DNA of 64,000 nt from an uncultured Roseicyclus sp. (GCA_947489665.1 CANLEH010000002.1:558001-622000), one strand, 5' to 3'; shown: positions 35,378 through 44,265, numbered from the stretch's first letter. Made by a program: numbers and translations. Notes: generated by a model not told the origin, from the letters alone.

Positions 35378-36409
35378 ATGGGACTTTTTGCCGACCACGC
35401 CACTTCCATCCGTGCGCTACGGCAACATACGAACCTGACAGAGGCTGAAATCGCCCAGTTCGTGGCCCGTGCGCGCCCGGCCCTCACCTTCCGCCGCCGC
35501 ATCACACCAGAGGGCGACGTCCCTCTTGGAATGTCCAAGATCGGCGGTCGTCCCGATATGGGCGCAGATCTGCCCTGGCCCATCCGCGCGCCTTATGAGG
35601 GCGTGGCTGAAGCCGTGGCAAACTGGCCCGAAGCTCTGCGCAACGTTTACAGCGCCGAATGGACCGAGGCCTGTATCGCCTACAACTCAGCGCCTGCACC
35701 TCTGGGCTTTATTGCACAATTCGACCTCGACACCCTGTCGTCCCGCCCGGGCTTCGATCCGGCGCTTCCGTCGATGGGGCGTCTGCTGCTTTTTACGGAT
35801 CCGTCCGGTCATCACTGCGCTGACGCCATGGCCGCAGCCCAATGGGTGCAGGTGATCCACGACACAACGCCACGCGACCAAATCATCCGCCATGCAACGC
35901 CCTCGGCCGTGATAGAGCATTGGAGCACCAGCATCCTGTTGCAGCAGAACCAGTATTACGGCGGCCCGGAAGCGCCCTGGTCGGAGACCGCCGATTGCGA
36001 ACGGCTGGACGCCGTTGACGCAATCAGCCTGCCCCATGACCGCGCCTGGCAGGCCCCCCAACGCACGCGCGACATTTTGCACGCGCTTAGAGAGGCGCAC
36101 CTGTCCGGTCTCGAAGATGCAACCGTCTCTGCCTCCAACTTTGCCGCCGGCATCGCCTTTCACGGCGACCAACTGGGCGGCCATCCCGTCCCGGTCCAAG
36201 ACAGCGTTCCCGCTGAGATCGACCACCTCACCGGCGGCGCGCTCGGTCCGGTTGAGGGCTGGCGGTTCCTGTTCCATGTGCAGGGCGAGACCTACCTGCC
36301 GCAATTGATGCCCGATTGGCGGGACGGTGATCTCTACCTCATGGACCAGCCACCAACGGCAGGCACGGATAGCATCGGGCAGGTCTTCGGTGTTGCGCAG
36401 TCGACCTGA
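35378..36409 (+). CDS. DUF1963 (YwqG-like) protein
   Basis: A 343-aa protein with family markers SKIGGRPDMGADLPWP and PLGFIAQFDLDTL near the N-terminus, GGHPVPVQ in the middle and the C-terminal MPDWRDGDLYLM. The family is widespread and uncharacterised. It starts 4 bases after the J-domain gene stop, at ATG 35378, so the two are probably co-transcribed. Confidence 0.82.
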   Translation: MGLFADHATSIRALRQHTNLTEAEIAQFVARARPALTFRRRITPEGDVPLGMSKIGGRPDMGADLPWPIRAPYEGVAEAVANWPEALRNVYSAEWTEACIAYNSAPAPLGFIAQFDLDTLSSRPGFDPALPSMGRLLLFTDPSGHHCADAMAAAQWVQVIHDTTPRDQIIRHATPSAVIEHWSTSILLQQNQYYGGPEAPWSETADCERLDAVDAISLPHDRAWQAPQRTRDILHALREAHLSGLEDATVSASNFAAGIAFHGDQLGGHPVPVQDSVPAEIDHLTGGALGPVEGWRFLFHVQGETYLPQLMPDWRDGDLYLMDQPPTAGTDSIGQVFGVAQST

Positions 36410-36414
36410 GCCCC

Positions 36415-36442
36415 TTGCCCTGAGCCGCGCCGCACCCTAACC
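36415..36442 (+). promoter_or_regulatory. Candidate promoter giving a leaderless message
   Basis: TTGCCC (36415-36420), 16 bases, CTAACC (36437-36442). Transcription would start at or next to the ATG at 36450, which has no ribosome binding site. Confidence 0.4.
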
Positions 36443-36449
36443 CGCCCCT

Positions 36450-37637
36450 ATGGTAAAGCACGTCAACACTCTGATCCTCGGCGCAGGCGCCGCTGGCCTG
36501 ATGTGTGCGGCCCATGCAGGCCCTGACACGCTGGTCGTGGACCACGCCAAATCCCCGGGCGAGAAAATCCGCATTTCCGGCGGGGGGCGCTGCAACTTCA
36601 CCAATCTCCACGCCGGACCTGAGAATTTCCTCAGCGAGAACAAGCATTTCGCCAAATCCGCGCTGAGCCGTTACACACAGTGGGATTTCATCGACCTTAT
36701 AGACCGCCACAAGATCGCCTGGCACGAAAAGACCTTGGGCCAGCTCTTTTGCGATCATTCCGCCAAGGACATCATTGCGATGCTGCTGGCCGAAATGCGC
36801 CCTTCAGAGCTTTGGCTGCAAACCGAGATCGGGGAGATCACCCATGACGGCAGCCACTTTCACGCGCACCTCGCCCGCGACGGCAAATCCACGACTGTGA
36901 CTGCCCGCAACCTGGTGCTCGCCACCGGGGGCAAGTCGATCCCGAAAATGGGGGCGACCGGCCTCGCCTATCGCTTGGCCGAACAATTCGGCCACCGCAA
37001 TACGGAAACCCGCCCCGCCCTTGTCCCCCTCACCTTTGATGGCCCCGCCAAGCAACAGTTCGCGGCCCTGTCCGGCACCTCGGTCCCGGCCCGCGTGTCG
37101 TGCAACGGCACCAGCTTTGACGAAGGCATGCTCTTCACCCATCGCGGCCTGTCCGGACCGTCCATTCTGCAAATCTCGTCCTACTGGCGCGAAGGTGAGA
37201 GCCTGTCACTGCACCTGCGCCCCGACCTGAACCTGATGGACAACCTGCGCACCCGCCGCCAGACCAGCGGCGGCAAAGCGTTGAAAACGGTTCTGGCCGA
37301 ACTCCTGCCCAAGGCCTTGGTTCAGCACCTGGCCGATGCCGTTCCCATGCACGGCAACCTGGCAGATCAGTCCGACAATGCCCTCACTGCGCTGACAGAC
37401 CAACTGACGGCATGGCACGTCACCCCAACATCGTCCGAAGGCTATCGCACGGCAGAGGTCACTCTGGGCGGCATCGCCACCGACGCTCTGTCGTCAAAGA
37501 CAATGGAAAGCCAAAACCAGCCCGGCTTCTACGCCATTGGCGAAGCGGTGGATGTCACAGGCTGGCTCGGCGGCTACAACTTCCAATGGGCGTGGAGCTC
37601 CGCCGTCGCCGCAGGCCGCGCGATCCGCGCCGCCTGA
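36450..37637 (+). CDS. HI0933/BaiN-family flavoprotein
   Basis: A 395-aa NAD(P)/FAD-dependent oxidoreductase-like protein. The FAD-binding motif LILGAGAAGLMCA is at the N-terminus, with the family hallmark KIRISGGGRCNFTN soon after, LVLATGGKSIPKMGATG in the middle and the C-terminal GFYAIGEAVDVTGWLGGYNFQWAWSSA. The family is widespread; one gut member reduces bile-acid intermediates, but most members have no known substrate. Confidence 0.92.
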   Translation: MVKHVNTLILGAGAAGLMCAAHAGPDTLVVDHAKSPGEKIRISGGGRCNFTNLHAGPENFLSENKHFAKSALSRYTQWDFIDLIDRHKIAWHEKTLGQLFCDHSAKDIIAMLLAEMRPSELWLQTEIGEITHDGSHFHAHLARDGKSTTVTARNLVLATGGKSIPKMGATGLAYRLAEQFGHRNTETRPALVPLTFDGPAKQQFAALSGTSVPARVSCNGTSFDEGMLFTHRGLSGPSILQISSYWREGESLSLHLRPDLNLMDNLRTRRQTSGGKALKTVLAELLPKALVQHLADAVPMHGNLADQSDNALTALTDQLTAWHVTPTSSEGYRTAEVTLGGIATDALSSKTMESQNQPGFYAIGEAVDVTGWLGGYNFQWAWSSAVAAGRAIRAA

Positions 37638-37678
37638 CCCCCGCCCCTGCTCAGACCTCTCGGCCCTCCTCACAGCCC

Positions 37679-37830
37679 GTCTTCCTTGTTTCAAAAATAC
37701 CTCGGGGGTCAGCGGTTTTTCCCGTCGGGAAAAGCCGCGAAAGGGGGCAGCGCCCCCCGCCTGAGAGCAGGCCGCGTCTCGCGGCCAAGCGAGGCAAAAA
37801 CACGCGGCGCAGCCGCTCCGCCAGATCAGG
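37679..37830. repeat. Rhodobacteraceae-type intergenic repeat (REP-like), copy 2
   Basis: Begins GTCTTCC and runs into TTTCAAAAATACCTCGGGGG, like 15462-15491. It is followed by several strong hairpins: GCGG-TTTTCCCG with its complement, GGGGGC-AGC-GCCCCC, and GCGGC-GCA-GCCGC. It fills the gap between the convergent flavoprotein and trkH genes and probably serves both as transcription stop. Confidence 0.65.
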
Positions 37831-37834
37831 TCGC

Positions 37835-39283
37835 TCAGGCCCGCCAGAAGGCCGCCGTGAACAGAACCATCACCGCCATCAACTCCAGCCGCCCGATCAA
37901 CATCGCGGCCGACAGGATCCACTTTGCCGGATCATTGACCGCCGCATAGGTGCCGTCCGGCCCGATCATGTCCCCCAGGCCTGGGCCGATATTGCCCAAC
38001 GCCGCGGCCGCACCAGACACGGACGTGACCACATCCAGCCCGGTCAGCCCCAGTAGAACCGCTGTGACCCCCAAGGTCACAAAAAACAGCACAAAGAAGG
38101 CCATGACCGACGACAGCACCTCTTCGGCCACCGGGCGCCCCTCGAACCGGGGCTCGAAAATGCCGTGGGGCGCGTAAAGCCGGCGCACCTGCGTGGCCAC
38201 GGCGGCGAAGAGCAACTGGTACCGGAACACCTTGATTGAACACGAAGTCGAGCCTGCACAGCCTCCGATCAGCCCCATGAAGAAGAAGGCAGGCACCGCA
38301 ACCGCCCCCCAAACCTGATAGTCTGTGCTGGCATAGCCGGTGCCGGACACGATCGAGATGACGTTGAACAGCCCTTCGCGCAGCGCCGTCTCAGGACCCG
38401 TTCCATTGGCAAAGATCCGGTAGAGCGCAAGCCCCGCCACGATGGTCAGGATGGTCGCCAGATAGGCGCGGATCTGGCTGTCGATCAGGATCGGACGGGC
38501 CGTGCCCGCGACCAGCTGGATATAGCGCACGAACGGCAAACTCGCGAGCAGCATGAAAAACGCGCCCGCATATTCCAACGGCCCCTGGAATACTCCGAAA
38601 GACGCGTTGTAGTTTGAAAAGCCGCCGGTGGATATCGTGGTGAAGGCGTGCATGATCGCATCGAAGGGTGCCATGCCCAGGGCGGAATAGGTCAAAGCGC
38701 ACATGACGGTCAGCGCGACGTAGATCACGGAAATCCGGCTGGCGATCTCACCGGCGCGGGGCAGGATTTTTCCGAAGGTGTCAAAGCCCTCGGATCGGAA
38801 GATCTGCATGCCACCCACGCGCAGTTCGGGCAGAAACACCATCGCCACAACGATGATCCCGATGCCGCCGAACCATTGCATCAGGCCCCGCCACAGGTTC
38901 AGCCCCACCGGCAGCGTGTCGATGTCCGTGATGATCGTGGCACCCGTCGTCGTCAGGCCCGACATCGCCTCAAAAAAGCCGTCCACCACCCGCAACTGGC
39001 TGTCGCCCAGGATGAAGGGGAGTGCGCCGAACAGCGGCAAGACCAACCAGACGCCCGTGGTCAGAATGAAGGTCTGCTGGATCGTCAGCCCCTTGCTGAC
39101 GCCATTGGCGCAAGCCAGCGTCACGAAGAGGCCAGTCAGAACCGTGATGGCGCAGGCCTCGGCAAAGGCCCCCCAATGGCCATTGGCCGCCAGAATGTCG
39201 GCCACCAACGGCACCAGCATCGTGACCCCAAGGGTCAGGACCAACAGGCCCAGAACGTAGCCCACCGGGCGCAGATCGAACAT
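37835..39283 (-). CDS. trkH: Trk/Ktr-type potassium transporter membrane subunit
   Basis: A 482-aa integral membrane protein with about ten hydrophobic helices and four pore-loop repeats. Selectivity-filter-like Gly residues occur in SGLTTTGATI, STGGFSN, GTGYASTDY and ALGNIGPG. It mediates potassium uptake together with a cytoplasmic TrkA/KtrA subunit, which is not in this window. FMGLIGGCAGSTSCSIKVFR is the well-conserved family block in the third repeat. Confidence 0.95.
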   Translation of the reverse strand: MFDLRPVGYVLGLLVLTLGVTMLVPLVADILAANGHWGAFAEACAITVLTGLFVTLACANGVSKGLTIQQTFILTTGVWLVLPLFGALPFILGDSQLRVVDGFFEAMSGLTTTGATIITDIDTLPVGLNLWRGLMQWFGGIGIIVVAMVFLPELRVGGMQIFRSEGFDTFGKILPRAGEIASRISVIYVALTVMCALTYSALGMAPFDAIMHAFTTISTGGFSNYNASFGVFQGPLEYAGAFFMLLASLPFVRYIQLVAGTARPILIDSQIRAYLATILTIVAGLALYRIFANGTGPETALREGLFNVISIVSGTGYASTDYQVWGAVAVPAFFFMGLIGGCAGSTSCSIKVFRYQLLFAAVATQVRRLYAPHGIFEPRFEGRPVAEEVLSSVMAFFVLFFVTLGVTAVLLGLTGLDVVTSVSGAAAALGNIGPGLGDMIGPDGTYAAVNDPAKWILSAAMLIGRLELMAVMVLFTAAFWRA

Positions 39284-39374
39284 GGGGCGGAGCGTTGGCC
39301 CGCCACTTGCGCGCTGTCAAGAACGCGTCGGCCCCAACCACCGAAACGCACAAAGATCGAGGGCCACTAAATTA

Positions 39375-39403
39375 TTGATTTGAGGTATCTTCCTGTCTAC
39401 CGT
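39375..39403 (+). promoter_or_regulatory. Candidate promoter of the small-protein cluster
   Basis: TTGATT (39375-39380), 17 bases, TACCGT (39398-39403), within an AT-rich stretch upstream of the first small gene. The -10 is poor, so confidence is low. Confidence 0.3.
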
Positions 39404-39477
39404 GACACTTAACGACAACCCGGATGCGCCTGCCAATTGCGCAAACGACACCAAGACCGGGATAGGGGATGGATGAT

Positions 39478-39693
39478 ATGGCCAGTGATGGCGCGAAAAC
39501 CAAAGCCACAAAAACGCTCAGCGACGGCGATATTTCCACATATGCGCGCCGCGGCGGACCCGCTGCTGGCGGGGCCGGCACAGATGTCGATGCCCATGCG
39601 CATACCGATGCAGATGCGGTCGCGACCGACCATGATGTCGTGGCAACCGCGCCAACCGATGCGGATGCCCAGGCTCACACCGATAAGGATTAG
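39478..39693 (+). CDS. Small Asp/His-rich repeat protein, first of the small-protein cluster
   Basis: A 71-aa protein. The N-terminus KATKTLSDGDISTYARRGG resembles the segment before the Tat motif in the two following genes (KPLTEDQIKSKRVDRR and KTLEAGDIKSTRMDRR), but no hydrophobic signal core follows. The remainder is a low-complexity run of TDxD and HTD units (TDVDAHAHTDADAVATDHD, then TDADAQAHTDKD). Such Asp/His repeats could bind metal ions. ATG 39478 is preferred because AGGGG stands 9 bases upstream; ATG 39469 is also in frame. The function is unknown. Confidence 0.6.
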   Translation: MASDGAKTKATKTLSDGDISTYARRGGPAAGGAGTDVDAHAHTDADAVATDHDVVATAPTDADAQAHTDKD

Positions 39694-39764
39694 CACGACC
39701 GGCGCATTCGCGTGCGCTGATGACATTTTCTCACCCAGCCATTTCCAGCAAGGGAGACCATAAG

Positions 39765-40085
39765 ATGGACGACAACAACCACGACAAGAAGAAGAAGGCC
39801 CCCTCTGCCGGGAAGCCTTTGACCGAAGATCAGATCAAATCGAAGCGCGTTGATCGCCGGACGGTTCTGCGTTCCGTCGGTCTGGCCGGCCTCGGGGCTG
39901 GCGCGATGGGTGTGTCGGGCTGTGTCGCCTATGGCGTGACCGACGTAGACAACGGCAATATCACCGATCCAATCGGTGCGGGCCGTGGTGCCCCGATAGC
40001 CTATCGCTCGGGCATTACCGACGCCGACTTTGGTGGCAACATCACCGACCCGATTGGCCGTGGTCGCGGACGACCCTATTACTGA
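39765..40085 (+). CDS. Small Tat lipoprotein with TDxDNG repeats, member 2
   Basis: A 106-aa protein. A Lys-rich start and the motif KPLTEDQIKSKRVDRR are followed by a Tat signal (DRRTVLRS, Gly/Ala-rich core) ending in a lipobox, GVSGC. The mature part of about 55 residues is two copies of one unit: VTDVDNGNITDPIGAGRG and ITDADFGGNITDPIGRGRG. The D-x-D-x-G-x-I-x-D pattern recalls a calcium-binding loop. AGGGAGA precedes ATG 39765. It belongs with its neighbours at 39478 and 40153. The function is unknown. Confidence 0.8.
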   Translation: MDDNNHDKKKKAPSAGKPLTEDQIKSKRVDRRTVLRSVGLAGLGAGAMGVSGCVAYGVTDVDNGNITDPIGAGRGAPIAYRSGITDADFGGNITDPIGRGRGRPYY

Positions 40086-40152
40086 TAACCAACCTGAACG
40101 CGGCCCCGGCAGCATGTCGGCGCCGCACCATGTCACTTGAAAGGTGTTTTCG

Positions 40153-40461
40153 ATGACGGACAAGAAGACAAAGACACTTGAAGCGGGTGACATCAAAAGC
40201 ACGCGCATGGATCGCCGGGCAATGCTGCGCACGGCAGGCATTGCAGGCCTCGCTGCGGGGGCAGCTGGCGTCTCCGGTTGCGTCGTCGTTCCTGCAGGGC
40301 CGGGCTTTGGCACCGGCATCACGGACGCAGACAATGGCCCGATCATTGATCCGGGCGGTTTCGGGCGCGGTGGCTTGCGCTACAGCTACACGGGCTTCAC
40401 GGATCGCGACAATGGCCCGATCTACGATCCCGGCGGGCAGGGTCGCGGCCCCGGAAACTAA
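40153..40461 (+). CDS. Small Tat lipoprotein with TDxDNG repeats, member 3
   Basis: A 102-aa protein with the same plan as its upstream neighbour: KTLEAGDIKSTRMDRR, a Tat core beginning RRAMLRT, lipobox GVSGC, and two repeat units, ITDADNGPIIDPGGFGRG and FTDRDNGPIYDPGGQGRG. The three genes are spaced by about 70 bases, each with its own ribosome binding site (here AAAGG), and end at a strong terminator. Duplication within the cluster is clear. The function is unknown. Confidence 0.8.
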   Translation: MTDKKTKTLEAGDIKSTRMDRRAMLRTAGIAGLAAGAAGVSGCVVVPAGPGFGTGITDADNGPIIDPGGFGRGGLRYSYTGFTDRDNGPIYDPGGQGRGPGN

Positions 40462-40478
40462 AGATCAGAGAAACAGAA

Positions 40479-40502
40479 AAAGCCCCGCCAATGCGGGGCT
40501 TT
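40479..40502. terminator. Bidirectional intrinsic terminator
   Basis: AAAGCCCCGC (from 40479) and GCGGGGCTTT form a stem with loop CAAT (40489-40492). It is flanked by T-rich sequence on the right (TTTCTTC) and an A-rich stretch on the left. It can therefore end both the small-protein cluster and the reverse-strand folE2. Confidence 0.8.
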
Positions 40503-40535
40503 CTTCATTTTGACCAAAGGGTTACGCGCCGAAGC

Positions 40536-41624
40536 TCATCCAACGTGGATAAGCGACGGGAACAGCTTCGGATCCAAGCTGACATCGGCGAATGTGTCGC
40601 CTTCCGTCAGCAGGCTGACGGCGTCATGGCTGTGCAGGCTTTCCTGATGGCTAGCCATCACGCGGAAATCTCCAACACCTTCATTCGCCTGAAGCTGCTC
40701 GGCAAAGAGCCGCGCCGCATCTTCCACGAAGATCGGATTGGCCGCGTTCAGCTCTGCAAAGGCCTGCTCGTCCTCACGCTTGACCATCACCTGGGTCTCG
40801 GTCGGCACGCCTTTGCGGGCCATGTCGATCAGATCTTCAAACCAGACCCCCTCGCCCTTCAGCTCAACCGACAGCCGCGCGACGGAGCGCTGCGAATGCG
40901 GCGTCGCCAATTGGCCGCGCGTCGCACGGGCATGCTCAGACAGTTCCAGCGAGCACGGGCAGGTCGACGAGTAGACATAGTCGAGGTGCACGATCCGCTG
41001 CCGCACGCCGTCCGTTTCAACCAACTCCAGCGCAATATCGTAATACTGCCAGCCAGACAGGCCAGAGCGCAGGCTATCGACCTTCATCGGGTAGCTCAGC
41101 CGCATCTGAATGCGCGCATCGAACGATTCCAGATCGGCTTTGTAGTCATCCAAAGCCGCCTCGATCACGTCAAAGCCGAACTTCTCATCCGCATGCTTGT
41201 AGAATGACCGCATGATGCGGCTCATGTTGATGCCCTTCTTGTCGGCCTCAAGGCTGACAGTCCCGGTCACCGACGTCTCCAGCAGCGTCTCACCACCGCC
41301 TTGCACCGAATAGCGGATCGGCAGGCGGAAGTTTGAGATACCCACATGCTGGATGCGGCGGTTCTCACCCTTGATCAGGCTCGACGGCCCATTCTGCAAA
41401 TCCGGCAGCGTGGCTTTGTACGCCTCATCCACCTTGAAATCCGCAGGATAGTCGCGTGCGAATTCAGGGTAGCTGCGCGCCCGTACAAGGCGCGCCATGT
41501 CTGGATCAAGCGCCTCCATCCGGCCCCGGCCAGCTGCACTCGCCCATTGCGTCAGAAGTGCCAGCGCCTCTTGCGCATCCGCATCGCTTGGCAGTTCTCC
41601 GGCGGTCTTAACATGCACATTCAT
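40536..41624 (-). CDS. folE2: GTP cyclohydrolase FolE2 (type IB)
   Basis: A 362-aa enzyme that converts GTP to 7,8-dihydroneopterin triphosphate, the first step of folate synthesis. The catalytic Cys lies in SSTCPCSLELSEHARAT, and LPIRYSVQGGG, HLDYVYSSTCP and TPHSQRSVARLSVEL are typical. FolE2 does not need zinc and often replaces FolE under zinc limitation. No clear zinc-regulator box is visible upstream. The N-terminal extension of about 90 residues is usual for proteobacterial members. AAGGGG precedes the ATG. Confidence 0.95.
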   Translation of the reverse strand: MNVHVKTAGELPSDADAQEALALLTQWASAAGRGRMEALDPDMARLVRARSYPEFARDYPADFKVDEAYKATLPDLQNGPSSLIKGENRRIQHVGISNFRLPIRYSVQGGGETLLETSVTGTVSLEADKKGINMSRIMRSFYKHADEKFGFDVIEAALDDYKADLESFDARIQMRLSYPMKVDSLRSGLSGWQYYDIALELVETDGVRQRIVHLDYVYSSTCPCSLELSEHARATRGQLATPHSQRSVARLSVELKGEGVWFEDLIDMARKGVPTETQVMVKREDEQAFAELNAANPIFVEDAARLFAEQLQANEGVGDFRVMASHQESLHSHDAVSLLTEGDTFADVSLDPKLFPSLIHVG

Positions 41625-41775
41625 GTGCCACCCCTTCCCATTTCCTGTTCCGAGCCTCCAATATGGGGCAAACGGAGAATATCTAAAGTCTTGTTTTGCA
41701 ATTGTTCTACGCTAGCGCCTCGGCCCTGGATCAGTTTTCACCGAATTTTCAGCGCGTTAAGGCAGAATGGTGCGA

Positions 41776-42510
41776 TTACGCACCGTAGCGGCTCACGAAG
41801 GTGTGCAATATGCGCTCCGGTACCGTGATCGCCTCGGCCAGCACGGTTTCGCTCAAAGCCGCTGCATCCTGCGGCGCGAAATAGCCGCGATGCTTGTAGA
41901 TTTCGATGCGCTGCGCAAAGTTTTCACCCCGCGCTTCGGGGTGGAATTGCGTCGCATACACGTTTTCACCCGCCCGGATCATCTGAAACGGACAGGGGGC
42001 AGAGGCCACAAGATGCACCGCGCCCTCGGGTAGGTCCTCCACCGCCTCCTTGTGACCCACCAGCGCCCGGAACTGCACCGGCAACCCGGCCAATAGCGGG
42101 TCGCGTGCGCCCTCTTCTGTCACGGTGCAATCGACGCCGCCAATCGCCTCACCGTACCGCCCCTTGCCAACGGGCGCGCCCAGGGCCGCCCCCAGAATGC
42201 CCATCCCATAACAACAGCCGAGATACGGCATGTCGCGGGCCAAAATCTCAGGCATCAACGCCATGATGTCGGCCTCGATCCTGGTCTCCAGCGGGTCCTT
42301 GTCTGCAGGATCATCGCTGACACAGCCGGGCCCACCGCCGACGATCACGCCCGCATACTGATCCAGCGACACCGCGCGCAAAGGCGCCTGATCCAACCGG
42401 ATCCGCTCCACCTGATCCTCAGCCAATCCGCCGCGCGCCAGAAAGGCGTCGAATTCTTCGTCCGCCGCTTCATCTTCGGGGCGCAATTGCAGGATCAGAA
42501 ACTTGCTCAT
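41776..42510 (-). CDS. Class I glutamine amidotransferase
   Basis: A 244-aa stand-alone glutamine amidotransferase of the GMP-synthase-like group. Nucleophile Cys in MPYLGCCYGMGILGAALG and the His/Glu pair in YATQFHPEARG are present. It has no synthase partner domain, so the acceptor is unknown. It is third in the metZ-GNAT-amidotransferase run (ATGA overlaps) and hence downstream of the SAM-II riboswitch, hinting at a role in sulfur amino acid metabolism. Confidence 0.9.
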   Translation of the reverse strand: MSKFLILQLRPEDEAADEEFDAFLARGGLAEDQVERIRLDQAPLRAVSLDQYAGVIVGGGPGCVSDDPADKDPLETRIEADIMALMPEILARDMPYLGCCYGMGILGAALGAPVGKGRYGEAIGGVDCTVTEEGARDPLLAGLPVQFRALVGHKEAVEDLPEGAVHLVASAPCPFQMIRAGENVYATQFHPEARGENFAQRIEIYKHRGYFAPQDAAALSETVLAEAITVPERILHTFVSRYGA

Positions 42511-43001
42511 GCGGCCGCAAACCGCCGCACAAGGCGCTTTTCCATGACCGCGTTGGGGATCTTCACACCGCCGCGCTCGATCTCTTGCGGCTTCACCAAG
42601 CGCCAGCCGCGCCGTTTGAAGAATGGCTGCGCCAACAGGCTCGCCTCCGTCTCAAGCCGCAACAAACCCTGCACCTTCGCGCGCCCCTCGATCACCGCGT
42701 AAAGCGCATCGGCCACGCCCTTGCCCATCGCCTCGGGCGCGACATAGGCGAAATCGAGGTAGCCAGTGTCCATGTCCATCGTCATGAATCCCAGATGTGC
42801 GCCACCCCGTTCGGCCACAATCGTTTCGGCCTCCTCAACCCGCGCACGCCACCCCGCCGAGGTTGGCGGACGGTCACACCAGGCCTCGCGTTGCGCGGGC
42901 GAGTAGTGCTTTGCCGTCCCCTCTTGCACTGCACGGTGAAACAGCGTCGCCAACCCAATCGCATCCGAAGGCCGGTAAGGCCGAATGATCAACCCGTTCA
43001 T
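42507..43001 (-). CDS. GNAT family N-acetyltransferase
   Basis: A 164-aa acetyltransferase. The fold is recognisable from IIRPYRPSDAIGLATLFHRAV, the acetyl-CoA loop region around YLDFAYVAPEAMGKGVADALY and the C-terminal FKRRGWRLVKPQEIERGG. The substrate is unknown. Its start overlaps the metZ stop and its stop overlaps the amidotransferase start (ATGA each), so the three genes are co-translated. Confidence 0.9.
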   Translation of the reverse strand: MNGLIIRPYRPSDAIGLATLFHRAVQEGTAKHYSPAQREAWCDRPPTSAGWRARVEEAETIVAERGGAHLGFMTMDMDTGYLDFAYVAPEAMGKGVADALYAVIEGRAKVQGLLRLETEASLLAQPFFKRRGWRLVKPQEIERGGVKIPNAVMEKRLVRRFAAA

Positions 43002-44194
43002 ACCTGCGCCAATGCCCCTTTGAGGTCCGCGATCAGATCAGCCGGGTCTTCCAGCCCAATCGACAGCCGCACCAGACCGCTCGAGATGCCCGCCTCGGCC
43101 CGCTGTTCATCACTCAGGCGCTGGTGCGTTGTCGTCGCGGGGTGTGTCGCAATCGATTTCGCATCCCCCAGATTGTTCGAGATTTTCACAATCTCCAACG
43201 CATTCAGGAACCGAAACGCCCCCGCTTGCCCGCCAGTGACTTCAAGCGCGACCATAGTGCCGGGCTGCTCCATCAATTGCTCCGCCAACGCATGTTGCGG
43301 GTGCGACGCCAAGCCGGGGAAGATCACGCGGGCCAACCCCTCAACACCATCCAGCGCCTCTGCCACGGCCACCGCCGATGCAGCCTGCGCGCGCACGCGC
43401 AAATCCATCGTCTCCAGCGATTTCAGCATCACCCAGGCGTTGAACGGGCTCATCGCGCCACCGGTATGCTTCAGGTAGGGCTCCACTGTCTTACGAATGT
43501 ACTGCTCCGTCCCAAGGATCACGCCGCCCAGACATCGCCCCTGCCCGTCAATGTGCTTAGTCGCTGAGTAAACAACCACATCCACACCCTGCGCGATGGC
43601 GTCCGAGAAGACGGGCGTCGCAAAGACGTTGTCGCAAATCACCGTGGCCCCAACCGCATGGGCAATCTCGGCCACGGCGGGGATATCGATCAATTCCAGC
43701 GTCGGGTTTGACAGGCTCTCGAAGAACACGGCCTTGGTGTCCGCGCTGACGGCGGCGCGCCATTCGTCCAGATTGGTGCCGTCCACAAACGTCACCTCGA
43801 CCCCGTAGCGCGTCAGCACTTCGTCCAAAATGTAGTGACACGATCCAAAGAGCGCCCGGGACGAGACCACATGATCCCCCGCCCGCAGCATCGACACCAA
43901 AGCACCATTGACCGCCGCCATGCCCGACGCGGTGGCAAAGGCCGCCTCGGCGCCTTCCAGCGCTGCGATCCGGTCTTCGAACATCGCAACCGTCGGGTTG
44001 CCATACCGGGCGTAGATGAACTCGTCCGGCCCGCTTTCGATAAAGCGCTGCTCCGCCGCCTCGGCGGTGGGATAAACGAAACCCTGTGTCAGGAACATCG
44101 CCTCCGACAGCTCACCATATTGGCTGCGGCGCGTGCCGGCATGCACCGCACGGGTGCGTTTCGACCATTGCGTTTTTTGGGCGGTATCTTTCAT
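42998..44194 (-). CDS. metZ: O-succinylhomoserine sulfhydrylase
   Basis: A 398-aa PLP enzyme of the Cys/Met-metabolism family that makes homocysteine directly from O-succinylhomoserine and sulfide. Seen are TRAVHAG at the N-terminus, FIYARYGNPTVAMFEDRIAALEG, the cofactor Asp/Asn block (ATVICDNVFATPV) and the Schiff-base Lys in VVYSATKHIDGQGR. The start is ATG 44194; an earlier in-frame start would run into the leader. The SAM-II riboswitch in the leader makes it SAM-repressed. Confidence 0.96.
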   Translation of the reverse strand: MKDTAQKTQWSKRTRAVHAGTRRSQYGELSEAMFLTQGFVYPTAEAAEQRFIESGPDEFIYARYGNPTVAMFEDRIAALEGAEAAFATASGMAAVNGALVSMLRAGDHVVSSRALFGSCHYILDEVLTRYGVEVTFVDGTNLDEWRAAVSADTKAVFFESLSNPTLELIDIPAVAEIAHAVGATVICDNVFATPVFSDAIAQGVDVVVYSATKHIDGQGRCLGGVILGTEQYIRKTVEPYLKHTGGAMSPFNAWVMLKSLETMDLRVRAQAASAVAVAEALDGVEGLARVIFPGLASHPQHALAEQLMEQPGTMVALEVTGGQAGAFRFLNALEIVKISNNLGDAKSIATHPATTTHQRLSDEQRAEAGISSGLVRLSIGLEDPADLIADLKGALAQV

Positions 44195-44265
44195 GCCCCA
44201 TACTCCAATCCGTAGGCCAAAGGGCCAAATTGATGGTCGGGGGGTGCGCAAGTGCCTGCGCCCTC

